Below are positions 36,320 through 46,573 of a DNA stretch of 64,000 nucleotides, in pieces. Numbering within the stretch: position 1 is the first letter of the stretch; every line of letters starts with the position of its first letter. Under the pieces are notes generated by a model. It did no database searches, had not been told where the DNA came from, and saw only the letters and a list, made by a program, of their open reading frames with translations. Made by a program: the position numbers and the translations under genes. Location: assembly GCA_035771175.1 (NCBI GenBank), contig CM069600.1:8083729-8147728 (forward strand), written 5' to 3'. The DNA is from Paratinospora sagittata. Taxonomy: Eukaryota > Streptophyta > Magnoliopsida > Ranunculales > Menispermaceae.

Positions 36320-38601
36320 ATGACTTCCTCTAGCGTAGATCCTCCTACCGACCAGAGAGTTTCCTCTTCATCCTCTATGGAGGTGTCCTACGAGGACCTC
36401 TTCCCAAAAGAGAGAGTTAGGGCTGACTCTCAGGTTGGAGGGAGTCCAATAGTCCTATCCTCTTCCGAGGACTCCGAGGAGACAGAGGAGGTGCTTGATG
36501 TTGCACTTCTTTTAGTCGATAGATCCTAAAGTAGGCTCGGTAGTACCGAGCCTAGTACATCAGGTCAGGTACACGTATCCCCTGAACCCGAAGACGCCGG
36601 GGTATGTGAGATCTTTTACTCAGTAGATTGCGTTCCGTCCAAAATAAAGGACCATCACCTTACTTAGTTGAGGAAGGAGGTCGGTATACCGAATTGGATT
36701 GGGTTAAGGGCACCTGCTCCTGGGGACTAAGCCAATTACCCTAAGAAAGGAGAGGTTGCTCTATATACCAACCTCTTTGAGGATGGATTGTCCCTGCCTC
36801 TCGAGATATCCATATGTCACCTGCTCGGCCATATAAGGGTTGCCCCTGCTCAACTCAGTCCCAATGTGTAGAGGGCTGTTTTGAGCTGCCTTGTGCTCTG
36901 GAAGGAGATAAAGTGGCCAGAATTTGACTTTTAAGACTTTGCTCTCGTGTACCGACTAATATCCCTCCCGAGATGTAGCAGGCGGTATTATGCGTCAACT
37001 CATCAGGGTGCCGAGGAAGGCCAACCCTTGATCACTGAGAACCCTACTTCCAATAAATCCTGGAAAGACAAGTGGTTTTTTGCATCGGGGCCTTGGGCAG
37101 AGGAAGCTTGCGGACCGGCCACTTTCGGGAAACCAGGTACCGAGCTTCCCTCCATACCTTATCTTTATTTCTTATCTTATTCTTGTTCGGTAGAGTCCCA
37201 TGTTTTTCTCCGCTCTTGACAGGTATTTGGGGAAACCCGAGTAGGGACGAAAAATTCGACTTCTCTCGTGTTGACGAAATCTATCAGCTACCTTTTATAG
37301 ATCGACGGTATAAAGTGATTCTGACTCCCGAGAGGTTACACCGAGCTGGTATTATCAAAAAATGGAAAGTTTTCTCAGGACGTAAGTTTAGCTGATCATG
37401 TGTTGATTTTGTACCTATCAGTTTTGTAAGTTTCGAGCTGAGACGTTGTGTTTGCAATATAGATTTTTCTGCTCCCTGTTCTACCGCCAAGAAAGGGAAG
37501 AAGAAGAAAGCAGACAAATCTGAATAGATGGCACCTCAAAGAGCTACTGCTGGTCGGTATACTATCGACCCGTCCATGTTGAAGGACCTCTCTGCTGAGC
37601 GAGCAGCTGCCGCTCAGGAGCCGGCCGGGAGATCGCCGAGCAGCGCACCGAAGAAGACTTTGGCTTCGAAGGGGAAAGCTCCAGCATCCTCTTCTGAGCA
37701 GGTGAGCACTCATGGTCGGGAGACAAGGTTGGTGGGGGCCAAGTAGAAGTCCCCTGCTCCTACCGACCAAGAGGGTGCCAAAAAGGTGAGATTTGGAGAA
37801 GTCGAATGCCTCGTAACCAAGATTGGGGATATCAACCTGAACATCGACATGTTCGATTGTGATGAAGAACGAGGACATGTTCGAGATCATGGCTGATGCC
37901 TACATGAAGTCGATGGAGGTGAGTTCGTTTATTTAATCCATCTTGTTGCCTATGTGTTCTTCTTTTGTGGTCTCTAACTTATTCTTTTTTTGATTTTGTA
38001 GGTTGCTGCTCAGAATGTATACAACCTCTGCCGCATCAAAAATCACTACATAAAATTTCAAGACCCGGTCAAGGAGGCCTAGACTACCTCGGTAATCTTG
38101 AAATCCAAGGTTGTAGCTCGGGATGCCAATATCAAGAAGATGAAAGAGTAGCTGAAGCATAAGGAGGTGGAATTAGAGTTAGTCCAGGATGAATTGACCA
38201 GATACCGAGCTCAGTTCTGGGCCACCGTCGAGACTCAGGCCGAAGAACTCTGCCAGGCCCTAGTTTATCAATCTTGCGTCCAGGCAATAACGGTCTACTG
38301 AGTTGACCTGGAGGAGTTCTTTGGTGACTCAGTAGAATGGAAAGGCTTCGACAGGTGGGCCAGCTCGGCAAGTGGAGAGGTTTTGGAGGAAGTGGCCGAG
38401 GCTGAAAACCAGGGTCCTACACCAGTGGTTTTGGAGACATCGTCTGAGCAGCCACCGGCTGGTGCTACCCCCGCATTTCCGGGGACGTCGTCCGAGTAGC
38501 CTCAAACAGTCAACTCTGAGGAGGAGACACGCCATGCTAACGATGACAACGAACCAGCCAATTTGACTGAGATCCTGCACCGTTCGACTAGTTCAGAGTA
38601 G
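36320..38601 (+). pseudogene. Antisense ORF of a Tat-type element (gypsy-type transposon domain, PF04195-like), spliced
   Basis: The plus-strand gene lies opposite to gag/integrase. Exon 1 (36,320-37,136) opens with an acidic Ser-rich part, then a domain typical of the 'putative gypsy type transposon' family: LRKEVGIPNWIGLRAPAPGD, VALYTNLFEDGLSLPLEI, and NPTSNKSWKDKWFFASG. Three introns with GT..AG ends are visible: 37,137-37,222, 37,382-37,462 and 37,919-38,001 (81-86 bases). The reading resumes in frame across the first two, which supports them. The last exon is rich in Glu/Lys/Gln (possible coiled coil) and ends near 38,601. Several in-frame stops and at least one frameshift (near 37.86 kb) show decay. 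Function unknown; such antisense ORFs are reported in Tat-lineage elements. Confidence 0.75.
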
Positions 38602-38869
38602 TAGACGATCTCTTTTAGTCTCAACTGTGTTTTTTGTAAGGGGCCTGCGTGCCCCAGTAATCTCCTGTTTCTTTTTGTACTCTGCTTCCATAGTAATGAA
38701 ATGTCGAATTTTGCTTAGGTCTAATTTTCTTGCACTCGTTTGTACTTAACATTTTCCCAAAGTGTTTGTTTTCGTTTTATGTCAGTTTCTTTACTTAATT
38801 TCTCTAAGTATTTGTTGGGTCATGTGTTCGGTGGATCTATTTTCTGCCGACCTCTTTTTTGCGCTCTGA

Positions 38870-39110
38870 ATAATTGGGTTCTCTTCTCGGTAGATGTTTG
38901 ATCGCCGCTCCAAGGCACTGCAAGGGTCATTGACCTCTCTTCTCGGTAGTATCTGCCCTTCTGGGCCAGTACCCCAAGGCACTTTTGACCGTGGTTATCT
39001 TCTCGGTAGGTACGTAGTTAGAGCTTGGTACCCCCAAAGCATTCTACGGTCAGGGCCCTTCTTCTCAGTGGCTACCGATTTGGTTAGTAGTCCAAGGCAC
39101 TTTTAATTGT
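38870..39110. repeat. Degenerate tandem repeat, about 60 bp unit
   Basis: CTTCTCGGTAG(G/A/T) recurs at about 38,882, 38,939, 38,998 and 39,061 (last as CTTCTCAGTGG), each followed by a segment ending in CCAAGGCACT or a variant. It lies between the antisense ORF and the integrase. Confidence 0.75.
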
Positions 39111-39264
39111 AGATAGTAAACGCAGATTTGTAGAAGGAAAACTCTTGGTTATTGTAGAAAAATGTAGAACAAACACTTGTAGAAAGTTAAAACTAAAACT
39201 AAAGGTAACCAACACCTCGACAAATGCTATAACATAGCTACTGAACTGCTACTACTACTGCTAA

Positions 39265-40405
39265 AGCCTACTGGTAATACTTATTAAGGTGCTCGACATT
39301 CCATGGCTTAGGAATTCTTCTTCCAGTCAGATTTTCCAGCTCGTGCACCCTCGTGCGAAGTACCACTGTGATCTTGTAAGTCCCTTCCCAGTTAGGACCG
39401 AGGGCTCCTACTTCAGGCTCACGCGAGTTCAGTATGACCTTCCTTAACACTAGGTCACCAACTTTGAAGTTTTTGTGCTTCACCTTGGCGTTGTAGTACT
39501 TCGAGAATCTCTGCTGGTATGTCGTTAGCTTGAGCTGTGCCTGTTCCCTTATTTCTTCAAGTAGATCAAGGTCGGTGAGCTAAGCTTCCATGTTCCTGGC
39601 TTTGTCGAAGTATGACGTCCTCAAGGTCGGTATCCCAATTTCCACTGGTATGACGACCTCCATTCCGAAAGCTAAGGAGAATGGTGTTTCTCCTGTGGCT
39701 ATTCGGGAGGTGGTGCGGAATGACCAGAGGACTTCAGGCATGTCCTCAGCCCACATTCCTTTCTTTTCCTCGAGCCTATCCTTCAGTGTGTGCTTGATAA
39801 TCTTGTTCACGGCTTCCACCTGACCATTAGCTTGAGGATGGGCTAGAGTAGAAAAGTAATGTCGAATACCGAGGTCTTCACAGAATAATTGGAAACTTGC
39901 ATTGTTGAATTATTTGCCATTATCGAATATGATGGCGTACGGGACACCAAAACGACACACAATCGGTTGCCAAATGAAGCTCGTGGTCTTCTGCTCAATA
40001 ATTGTCGCTAACGGTTCGACCTTTGCCCACTTGGTAAAGTAGTCAACAACTACAATTGCAAACTTGACCTGACCTAACCTTTATAGGTCGTTAAAGGTCC
40101 TACCAGGTCCACCCCCACTAAGCAAAAGGGCATGGGCCCTGCATTGGAGAAAAAAAATTTGTCGGAGCTCAGATGTTTGTTCCATGTCTTTGGCACCTGT
40201 CACACTTTCGAGTTATCCTTATGGCGTCTTTGTGGATTGCTGGCCAATAATAGCCTTGGTGAAGGACCTTGTATGCAAGAGTCTTTACACCTGAATGGTT
40301 ACCACATACACCTGCGTGAATCTCCTCTAGAACTAGTCGTGCCTGCCCCTCCCGCAGGCATCTTAAAAAAAGCATAGGGAAGCAGAGACCTTGATTCCCG
40401 GACAT
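39265..40405 (-). pseudogene. Tat-type Gypsy integrase, broken
   Basis: H2C2 zinc finger (EEIHAGVCGNHSGVKTLAYK...CDRCQRH) at 40,169-40,405; catalytic core end (EAVNKIIKHTLKDRLEEKKG, TTSRIATGETPFSLAFGMEV) at 39,580-39,819; C-terminal part (GDLVLRKVILNSREPEVGAL, LGPNWEGTYKI, PWNVEHLNKYYQ) at 39,268-39,483. No chromodomain, as expected for Tat. Frameshifts between parts. Confidence 0.85.
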
Positions 40406-41040
40406 ATGTTTTCAAAGCTCGATTTGAGGTATCGATTTGGTCTCCACCAAAGATTGTTCTTATCTCGCCCACTGGCCCAGTTTGGTTATCTTCCGGAGTC
40501 CTCTGCCGGTTGGGATTCTTCACGAACTCCCTCAGATGAACTTTGCATATTAGAGTTTCAATCTCCTGCTTGAGATCATAGCACTGGTCGGTATCGTGAC
40601 TGTGGTCTCGATGTAATGGCATTACTTCTTTTTATCCCGCTGTTCGGCAGGCGTTTTCAACTTTCGGGGCCATCGGATGTACTCTCTGTTCTAGATCTCC
40701 AGGAGGACTTGCTTTCGTGAAGCAGTAAGAGGCGTGTAGTTGGAGTTCACGTTTTAAGGAACTTTGTTACTCCTCTAATCTTGGCTGCCAACATTCGATC
40801 TTTTTCGGCCTTCGTTGTCCTCCTTTGGGTCATATTCCCTTTCCTCTTGTTATCCTTATTCGAGCCTTTCAGGGACTCATTCGCCACTTGTTCTGCATCA
40901 GTTTGCTCGTTGACATTGATGTATTTTTCTGCTCGGTCAAAGATCTCTTTCTAGGTTCGCGCCTTCTTTTTTCCAAGTGAATATTGGAACTTCTCGGGCC
41001 TTAACCCTGCGAGGAAAGCGGTGATCGTCGTTTTATCGCA
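40300..41040 (-). pseudogene. Tat-type gag C-terminal half
   Basis: Reads AFLAGLRPEKFQYSLGKKK near 41.0 kb, then a basic linker, then HRDHSHDTDQCYDLKQEIE and GEIRTIFGG at 40,299-40,622. The GEIRTIFGG motif marks the end of gag before protease in these elements. Here it runs straight into the integrase zinc finger region within about 100 bases. Confidence 0.75.
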
Positions 41041-41152
41041 AGGGGGGTTGTTAGAAAAAACAAAGGGGTTGGCCCCCTAAGGGCCCAACCCCACCTGTTC
41101 GGCAACCGGTTCGTTTATAATTTTTTTTTATAAATATAAAGATATTATAAAT

Positions 41153-41153
41153 C

Positions 41154-41233
<80 letters not shown>

Positions 41234-41234
41234 T
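41153..41234. repeat. (ATT)n microsatellite
   Basis: About 27 uninterrupted TTA/ATT units. Confidence 0.98.
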
Positions 41235-41281
41235 AAATTTGTAGTATTTTAAAAATAAGGGTGGGCAGTTTTCAAGACCAT

Positions 41282-41293
41282 TCTCTCATACCA
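41282..41293 (-). other. Primer binding site of the chromodomain Gypsy element
   Basis: The minus strand reads TGGTATGAGAGA, 10 of 12 matches to the tRNA-iMet complement TGGTATCAGAGC, 7 bases from the LTR end. Confidence 0.65.
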
Positions 41294-41300
41294 TAATAAC

Positions 41301-42465
41301 TGTCACACCTCGCCTCACTGATTCAGGGCGAGATGCAACAGTTAAGGCGTCAAGTGCTTAAACCACTCAATCAGAGTTCACATACAAAAGCATAGTGGCC
41401 CACATACAGTGAAAACTATTAAGGAAAATACTATTATATTGAAAACTTAGAGTTTGTTAATTATTACATGTCTTTATAGCAAAAGGACAACAAAAAGATA
41501 ACAAGGATGAAGCCCCTACAAATGTACCAATACAACAAAAAAAGAGGAGTAGTCAAAAGAGAGGCGTCAAGAAGCTTGGAACCACCACGACCATAGCATG
41601 ACCGATCTGACAGGACCTGGGGAGAGAACATACCCCGGGTTTGGCCATAACCCCCGGAATAAATCCACCCAACCCATCTTAATTCCCTGGAAAGATTAGC
41701 AGCGAAGTGGGCTCAACATCTCAGTGAGATCAAGCAGGGTAAACAAGTCTTACAAGCATAATAATAAGTATAGAACAACAGTCATCAGAAAGTTAAGACA
41801 CAACAATACAATCAAGCAATGATATGAATGAAATGTGGTCACATGGCATCACATGCTAGGCACCGTGCACTCGCAACCTGTGACACGAGACACTAATACA
41901 ATATCTAGCAAGTGAGAGGTTTCATGAGTTTTAATGCTAATTAGTGACAGTGTCACCTCCGGGTCCAGCGTAACAGCATAGCACCCAATAATATAGTAAT
42001 CCATGGTCCAACGTAACGACATAGGACCCATGGTTATGAATATACATTTTTGATAGATAGCCTCATGCATGAAGTAAAGCATAGTAACAGATATGATGCA
42101 TGATGCTATGTAATTCATTATTAAACAAGTAAGAAATGTAAACTTACCCTTCATTCCCCACATTAACACACTTGCAGTAGCATAGCGTTCTCTTCTACAT
42201 CTTGAAGTGTGCAGGGACACAGGAGAGTGCAAAAAGGGTCGACAGAAAGAAAAAAGAACGAGGGGCCTGCGAGGAGGACTGAGCGGGGGAGACCCCTTTT
42301 TATAAGGGTGGCCTCAAGGGGTCGACCCCCCTTGGGGCTGGCCCCCTATGGGTACGGTCCTTTCCTTGGGATCGTCCCACTATGGGGGTCTATTTTTTTT
42401 TTCCGAAGGTGGTCTTTTCAAGCAAATAAATTAGTTTTATAGTAAAAAACATGGAGGGTGTTACA
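41301..42465 (-). mobile_element. 5' LTR of the chromodomain Gypsy element
   Basis: On the minus strand it starts TGTAACACCCTCC at 42,465 and ends GGTGTGACA at 41,301. A TATA box (TTATAAAAAG on the minus strand) lies near 42,300. Aligns with 31,083-32,272. Confidence 0.85.
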
Positions 42466-42531
42466 GGTTACTAGTACCCTATTGGAGAGGGTACTAGCCC
42501 GGGCGACCCGATGTTGTCTATGTTCGTCACA
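42466..42531 (+). mobile_element. Gypsy LTR, plus strand, last part (TGTGACG family)
   Basis: Starts after the GGTTA repeat, carries CTAGTACCC...GGGTACTAG (a short inverted repeat) and ends GTTCGTCACA. The related LTR at 46.57 kb has this junction uninterrupted (TACTAGTAACCC at 46,641-46,652). Confidence 0.8.
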
Positions 42532-43387
42532 GTTGGTATCAGAGCTCAAATATACGACCTTTGATGTGAGGGGTTATGTAAGCCCAACAACATGAATAAG
42601 TCAAGGCTAGAGTGCAAGGCTTTAGAATTGAAAAAAAAATTTACCAAGTCATGAAAGTTAAGTTTACCATGTACATAAATTAGGAAGGTCGCGAGTATGC
42701 GTACTAGATAAGTATGCACGAATAGGAAGTGTGTTGCCTTCCTCTGACTTAGTTAAATACTAAGCTTAGCCTCGTAGAGGATAGCAAAGTGGCTAAAGAG
42801 AAAGTTGGAAAATATAGTTGTTAGTATCATCTATGGTCTTTGAGTGATTAGATGATTGAATGATCTTCGATATGATCTCACAACATGATCATAATTAATA
42901 ACGATGAGATTCGTACTCGTGTTCGTATATGATTGAGGATCAATCACAATAGTGAATGTGGAATTATTCCTAGGTTATGGATATCACCTAGATAAGACTT
43001 TGTTCAATCAATGTATAATTGGATGGGTTAGTGTCATGTAGATCTAAAAACATGAAAGTAGATTGTGAAGATTTAACCAAGGAAGGCAATAAGGCGTGCG
43101 GTTATTATATGCGCCCTTAAGAAATGAGAAATGAAGATGTGACTTCAATAAATCATGTTTAAGATTTGAAGAAATGCAATGAAATTTGGTTTTAAGTCTC
43201 GATACTTCATGTATGGTGTTTGGCACTAAAATTTAGTTTTTTAAGGTTCTAAACACCTCATTTTATGATTCATTTGAGTCCCTAAGTCCATTAATCTAGG
43301 GTTTCAATAAGTTCAAAGTCTCCAAATTTCTGAAGATATTAGGGGTATGTTCGGTAATTTTCCTTGATATTTTAGTGGGGCGTCACA
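42532..43387 (+). mobile_element. Primer site, Gypsy leader and an inverted LTR start
   Basis: TGGTATCAGAGC at 42,534-42,545 is a perfect tRNA-iMet primer site. The following leader (for example AAGTCAAGGCTAGAGTGCAA) is typical untranslated DNA before gag. By 43,387 the sequence reads TTTTAGTGGGGCGTCACA, the reverse complement of the LTR start seen at 29,173, so the end belongs to an oppositely oriented LTR. The switch point is not visible. Confidence 0.6.
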
Positions 43388-43488
43388 AACAGACTCCTAA
43401 AAATATTGAAGAATAAAAAAACAAACTGAGTATCAATAACTCCTAAAAATTAAGACATGACAACAGTAAGTTGGACTAACTTGTAACA
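43388..43488 (-). mobile_element. 3' LTR of the Copia element, first part
   Basis: On the minus strand it starts TGTTACAAGTTAGTCC and is cut at 43,388; the remainder is at 28,910-29,118. Confidence 0.65.
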
Positions 43489-43509
43489 CTTTCCATTAGT
43501 GCAAACTTA

Positions 43510-44458
43510 CTACCAACAACACTAAGAGCTCCTTGAAACTCTTCAAATTTAGCCTTAGTAATCTTTAGTAAAGATATCAGCTACTTGGTCTGTAGTTCGT
43601 ATTTTCTTCAACTCAATGTCCTCAGTTAACACCTTCTCTCGAACAAAATGATAATGAGTTTTGATGTGTTTCATGCATGCATGGAACACTGGATTTCCAG
43701 CATGCTTAATTGCACTTCATTTTCACAATGAATGGTGATTGGACATTTGAAATTTGCAACCATTTCTTGAATGAGCCTTTTAAGCCAGAGACATTTTTGA
43801 GTGGCCATCTTAGCTGTGACATACTCAACCTCACAACTTGAAAGAGCAACTGTAGTTTGTTTTTTATTGCTCCAGGAGACTATAGTTGAATCTGTATTGA
43901 AACAATACCCTGTTGTGGAGCGTCTATCATTCACATTACCAGCCCAATATGCATCTACAAAACCACTCAAAGTGAATGACATATTCTGCCTATAAAGTAA
44001 GCCAAAATTTAGAGTGCCTTTCACATAGCGGAAAATCTTCTTTGCTGCAATTAAATGGTCCTCACATGGTGTGCCAATAAATTGAGAAATGACCCCTACA
44101 AAATACAAAATGTCAAGCTTTGTGATAGTTAAATAAAATAAACTACCAACAAGCTGACGGAAAAATGTCTCATCCTCTAACAATGCTCCTTCATTTTCAG
44201 TTAACTTTAGGTAAGGTTGCAATGGAGTTGTCTTTGCTTTTGACTCCCCAATACGAAAACGATCCAATAAACTTGTTGCATACCCTGTTTAAGAGACAAA
44301 ATAACCATCACAATTTTTAACTTCTAGGCCAAGAAAACAGATAGCTTCACCCAAACTCTTCATGTCAAAACGAATGGACAAGTCATCTTGAAGACGAGTT
44401 ATTTCAACATTGTTGTCTTCGGTAATGATCATGTCGTCCACATAAAAAAGAAGTGTCA
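43510..44458 (-). pseudogene. Copia RT C-terminus and RNase H, mostly open
   Basis: Minus-strand reading begins FYVDDMIITEDN (catalytic YVDD) at 44.45 kb. After one stop near 44.28 kb, a 198-residue open frame (43,671-44,267) covers RT connection (TPLQPYLKLT, FRQLVGSLFYLTITKLDI) and RNase H (DAYWAGNVNDRRSTTGYCF, SSCEVEYVTAKMATQ). Catalytic residues of RNase H (Asp, Glu) are visible. The C-terminus continues with a shift to about 43,510. Confidence 0.85.
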
Positions 44459-46262
44459 TGAACCCCTCCGTAGGGTGATGTCACGACTGACACCGAACAC
44501 CACATTTGTCATATACAAATGTATATGATACTCTGTTAGCATTCCAATACTCCAAATTTACTAAACATTTTGACATAATCTCCTCATAAATACAAGGTCT
44601 CACATATACCTAATCAACCAACTCATTTTCCACCAAAGCAAATTTTAAGATCACGAACACACATATCATTTCTATATCAAAATCCATAACTCATCTAGAT
44701 TATAACCTATGCACAATATAAGGTGTTATATACATATATACAACCGAAAATAAATAAACCCAACTCCTCAAACACATGCATCAAAAGTAATATGAAGAGT
44801 GTTTTACTTTTCTTCTGCCTTTCCCTTTCCCTTGGGAACTGTTCCTTAAATGTTTGAGAAAGAGTGAGCAATCACCGCTCAGTGAATATTTCTAACTATG
44901 ACATCATATATACATTCAACACAATTAACTCCATGCATCCAATTAACAAGTACAATACATGATCAATGTAGAATCCAATGCAATAACCAGTCTAAATCAT
45001 GCAAACACTAGTGAAAATCATACAATCACCCTCCTTCAAACCAATAGAGTGAGTGTATACCCCTTGTTTGCGTTCTAACAAGGGTAGCACCATGCCTCTA
45101 TTACTTAATTAATCCATTCATTCCTGGGTTCTTACTCTAGTAGGACAACACCAATGACCATGAGTACTTTCACTGTTACTCATGCGAGTCTACATTCCTA
45201 GAGATTTCCCAAAGAATGATCTCATGTTCTAACTTGCTCCAACAAGTATAGACATGTTCCATTTCACAATCAGTTTCATGAATTCAAAACAAAATGCATA
45301 TTCAATAACATGCTTAGCATTTCACAAATCAGGTTTATACAATACAATGCCATATAGGAAAACCAGAGTAGAGAAATACTCACAAAAGTGTACAATGCCT
45401 ATCACTAATACGCTCTCTTTATAGCTACTACACAAGCAGTTCACTTGTACACATAACTCACATCACCAATTTCATTGATAATTCACTGAGATTTTCACAA
45501 TGAAAGCACAATAAATCATAATTTTGCATTAATTCACCAGAAAACACCCAAAATCACCACTCTAACTAGCTCCCAAACCCTCAGCTGCTTCACAACTGAG
45601 TTTAGACATACAACCATGGAAACAACACATTTTGCGACAATTACTCAAGCAATTTACCTTAATTTCATCAAGGGCTTGCCACCCAATCAATTGCTCACTA
45701 AAATCTTCCAATTCCAGTTCAGATCACGTTTCCCCAATCCGTCAAGCTAACCGTCAAAAACCTACAAATTTCACATATGTTGCACAAGTCAAAGAGGGGA
45801 ACACAAATATGCAATTTTTAGCTAAAAAAGGTCAATCCTTACCTTGGATTTAATAGCCCTAGCCTTTCCTCTTCTTCTCCATTCGTTTCCCTTGTTTTCT
45901 CTGCTCTCAACTGTCTCAAATGAGCTGAAATGATCGAGAAACCCCTTTTAATTTTGCACAAACTGCCTTATCGTCCACTTGAAAAAACCTGTTAGAACGC
46001 AGAGGAGCACGCTTTTCCTTGCCCAAAAAATAGATTTTCTTCTGTAAGCCTGTGAAAAGCGTGCTTCTCAATGTTCAAAGTGAAAATTTTCGTAAGTATC
46101 TGGTTCCAAATTTTATATCTAGGGTCCCAATTTACCTACCACCCTAGAATACACTTAATTACCAAAATCGAAGGCCATGTACATACATATACACATATAA
46201 ATATATCTGACAATACGTACAAGTCAACATATAGCTTTGACTCACAATTATGAGGTGTTACA
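44459..46262 (-). mobile_element. Gypsy-type LTR inserted in the Copia RT gene
   Basis: On the minus strand it starts TGTAACACCTCATAATTG at 46,262 and ends CATCACCCTACGGAGGGG near 44,462. Same family as 17.7-19.7 kb. The Copia RT reading stops at 46,263 and resumes at 44,458. It is a single LTR with no internal part, so a solo LTR. Confidence 0.8.
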
Positions 46263-46573
46263 AAATGCATTGTACACATCATGGTTGTTCTCTTAAGAAA
46301 TAAGCTTGGATTTGCATTTGAAGACTTAAAACCACAAAAATAAAGATATTGAGCAATTTTACCATACCAAGCTCGTAAGGTCTGCTTTAGGCCATACAAA
46401 GCTTTCTTAAGTCAGCACCCATGATTAGGGAACTTTTTAGAAATAAATCCATGTGGTTGCACCATAAAAATGTCACGATCTAACGCCCAATAAAGGAATG
46501 CATTTTTCACGCCTAGTTGCCACAATTTCCAACCTTTAGATGCAACTAAAGAAATAATTGTTCGAAGTGTTAC
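46263..46573 (-). pseudogene. Copia reverse transcriptase, middle part
   Basis: The minus strand reads TLRTIISLVASKGWKLWQLG then VKNAFLYWALDRDIFMVQP and MYGLKQTLRAWYGKIAQYLY, the central RT blocks of Copia. Frame changes once near 46.41 kb. The N-terminus is cut at 46,574. Confidence 0.85.

Larger units (their letters stand above)
35074..41045 (-). mobile_element. Tat/Retand-like Gypsy derivative, internally deleted
   Basis: In element order on the minus strand: gag C-terminal half (41.04-40.38 kb), directly joined to integrase (40.40-39.27 kb), then an antisense ORF (36.32-38.60 kb, plus strand), a purine tract (CTTGGGGGG at 35,952-35,960) and a 3' LTR (to 35,074). Protease, RT and RNase H are missing. 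The integrase and gag sequence and the antisense ORF fit the Tat lineage. More GC-rich than its surroundings. The 5' LTR is absent. Confidence 0.8.
41046..41300. other. Inner edge of the chromodomain Gypsy element, with microsatellite
   Basis: A GC-rich patch (GGTTGGCCCCCTAAGGGCCC) at 41,070-41,089, an (ATT)n microsatellite (41,153-41,234) and the primer binding site (41,282-41,293). Confidence 0.6.
31083..42465 (-). mobile_element. Chromodomain Gypsy (Tekay-like) element, nearly full span, with nested insertion
   Basis: Two LTRs in the same orientation (41,301-42,465 is 5', 31,083-32,272 is 3') enclose a degenerate Gypsy pol. The 5 bp GGTTA lies directly outside both ends (31,078-31,082 and 42,466-42,470). 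A tRNA-iMet-type primer site (TGGTATGAGAGA) lies at 41,282-41,293 beside the 5' LTR. In a ~175 base stretch the two LTRs differ at only four positions. Its gag-protease-RT part is missing or replaced by the nested Tat element. Confidence 0.85.
28910..46573 (-). mobile_element. Copia element (minus strand), host of the nested insertions
   Basis: Pieces in element order: RT (46,573-46,263), inserted LTR, RT end and RNase H (44,458-43,510), 3' LTR first part (43,488-43,388), a 14 kb nested block, 3' LTR second part (29,118-28,910). The second LTR part has a minus-strand TATA box (TATAAAATGG near 29,010). Joined, the LTR would be about 310 bp, a normal Copia size. The 5' half is cut by another LTR at 46,574. 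Confidence 0.75.
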
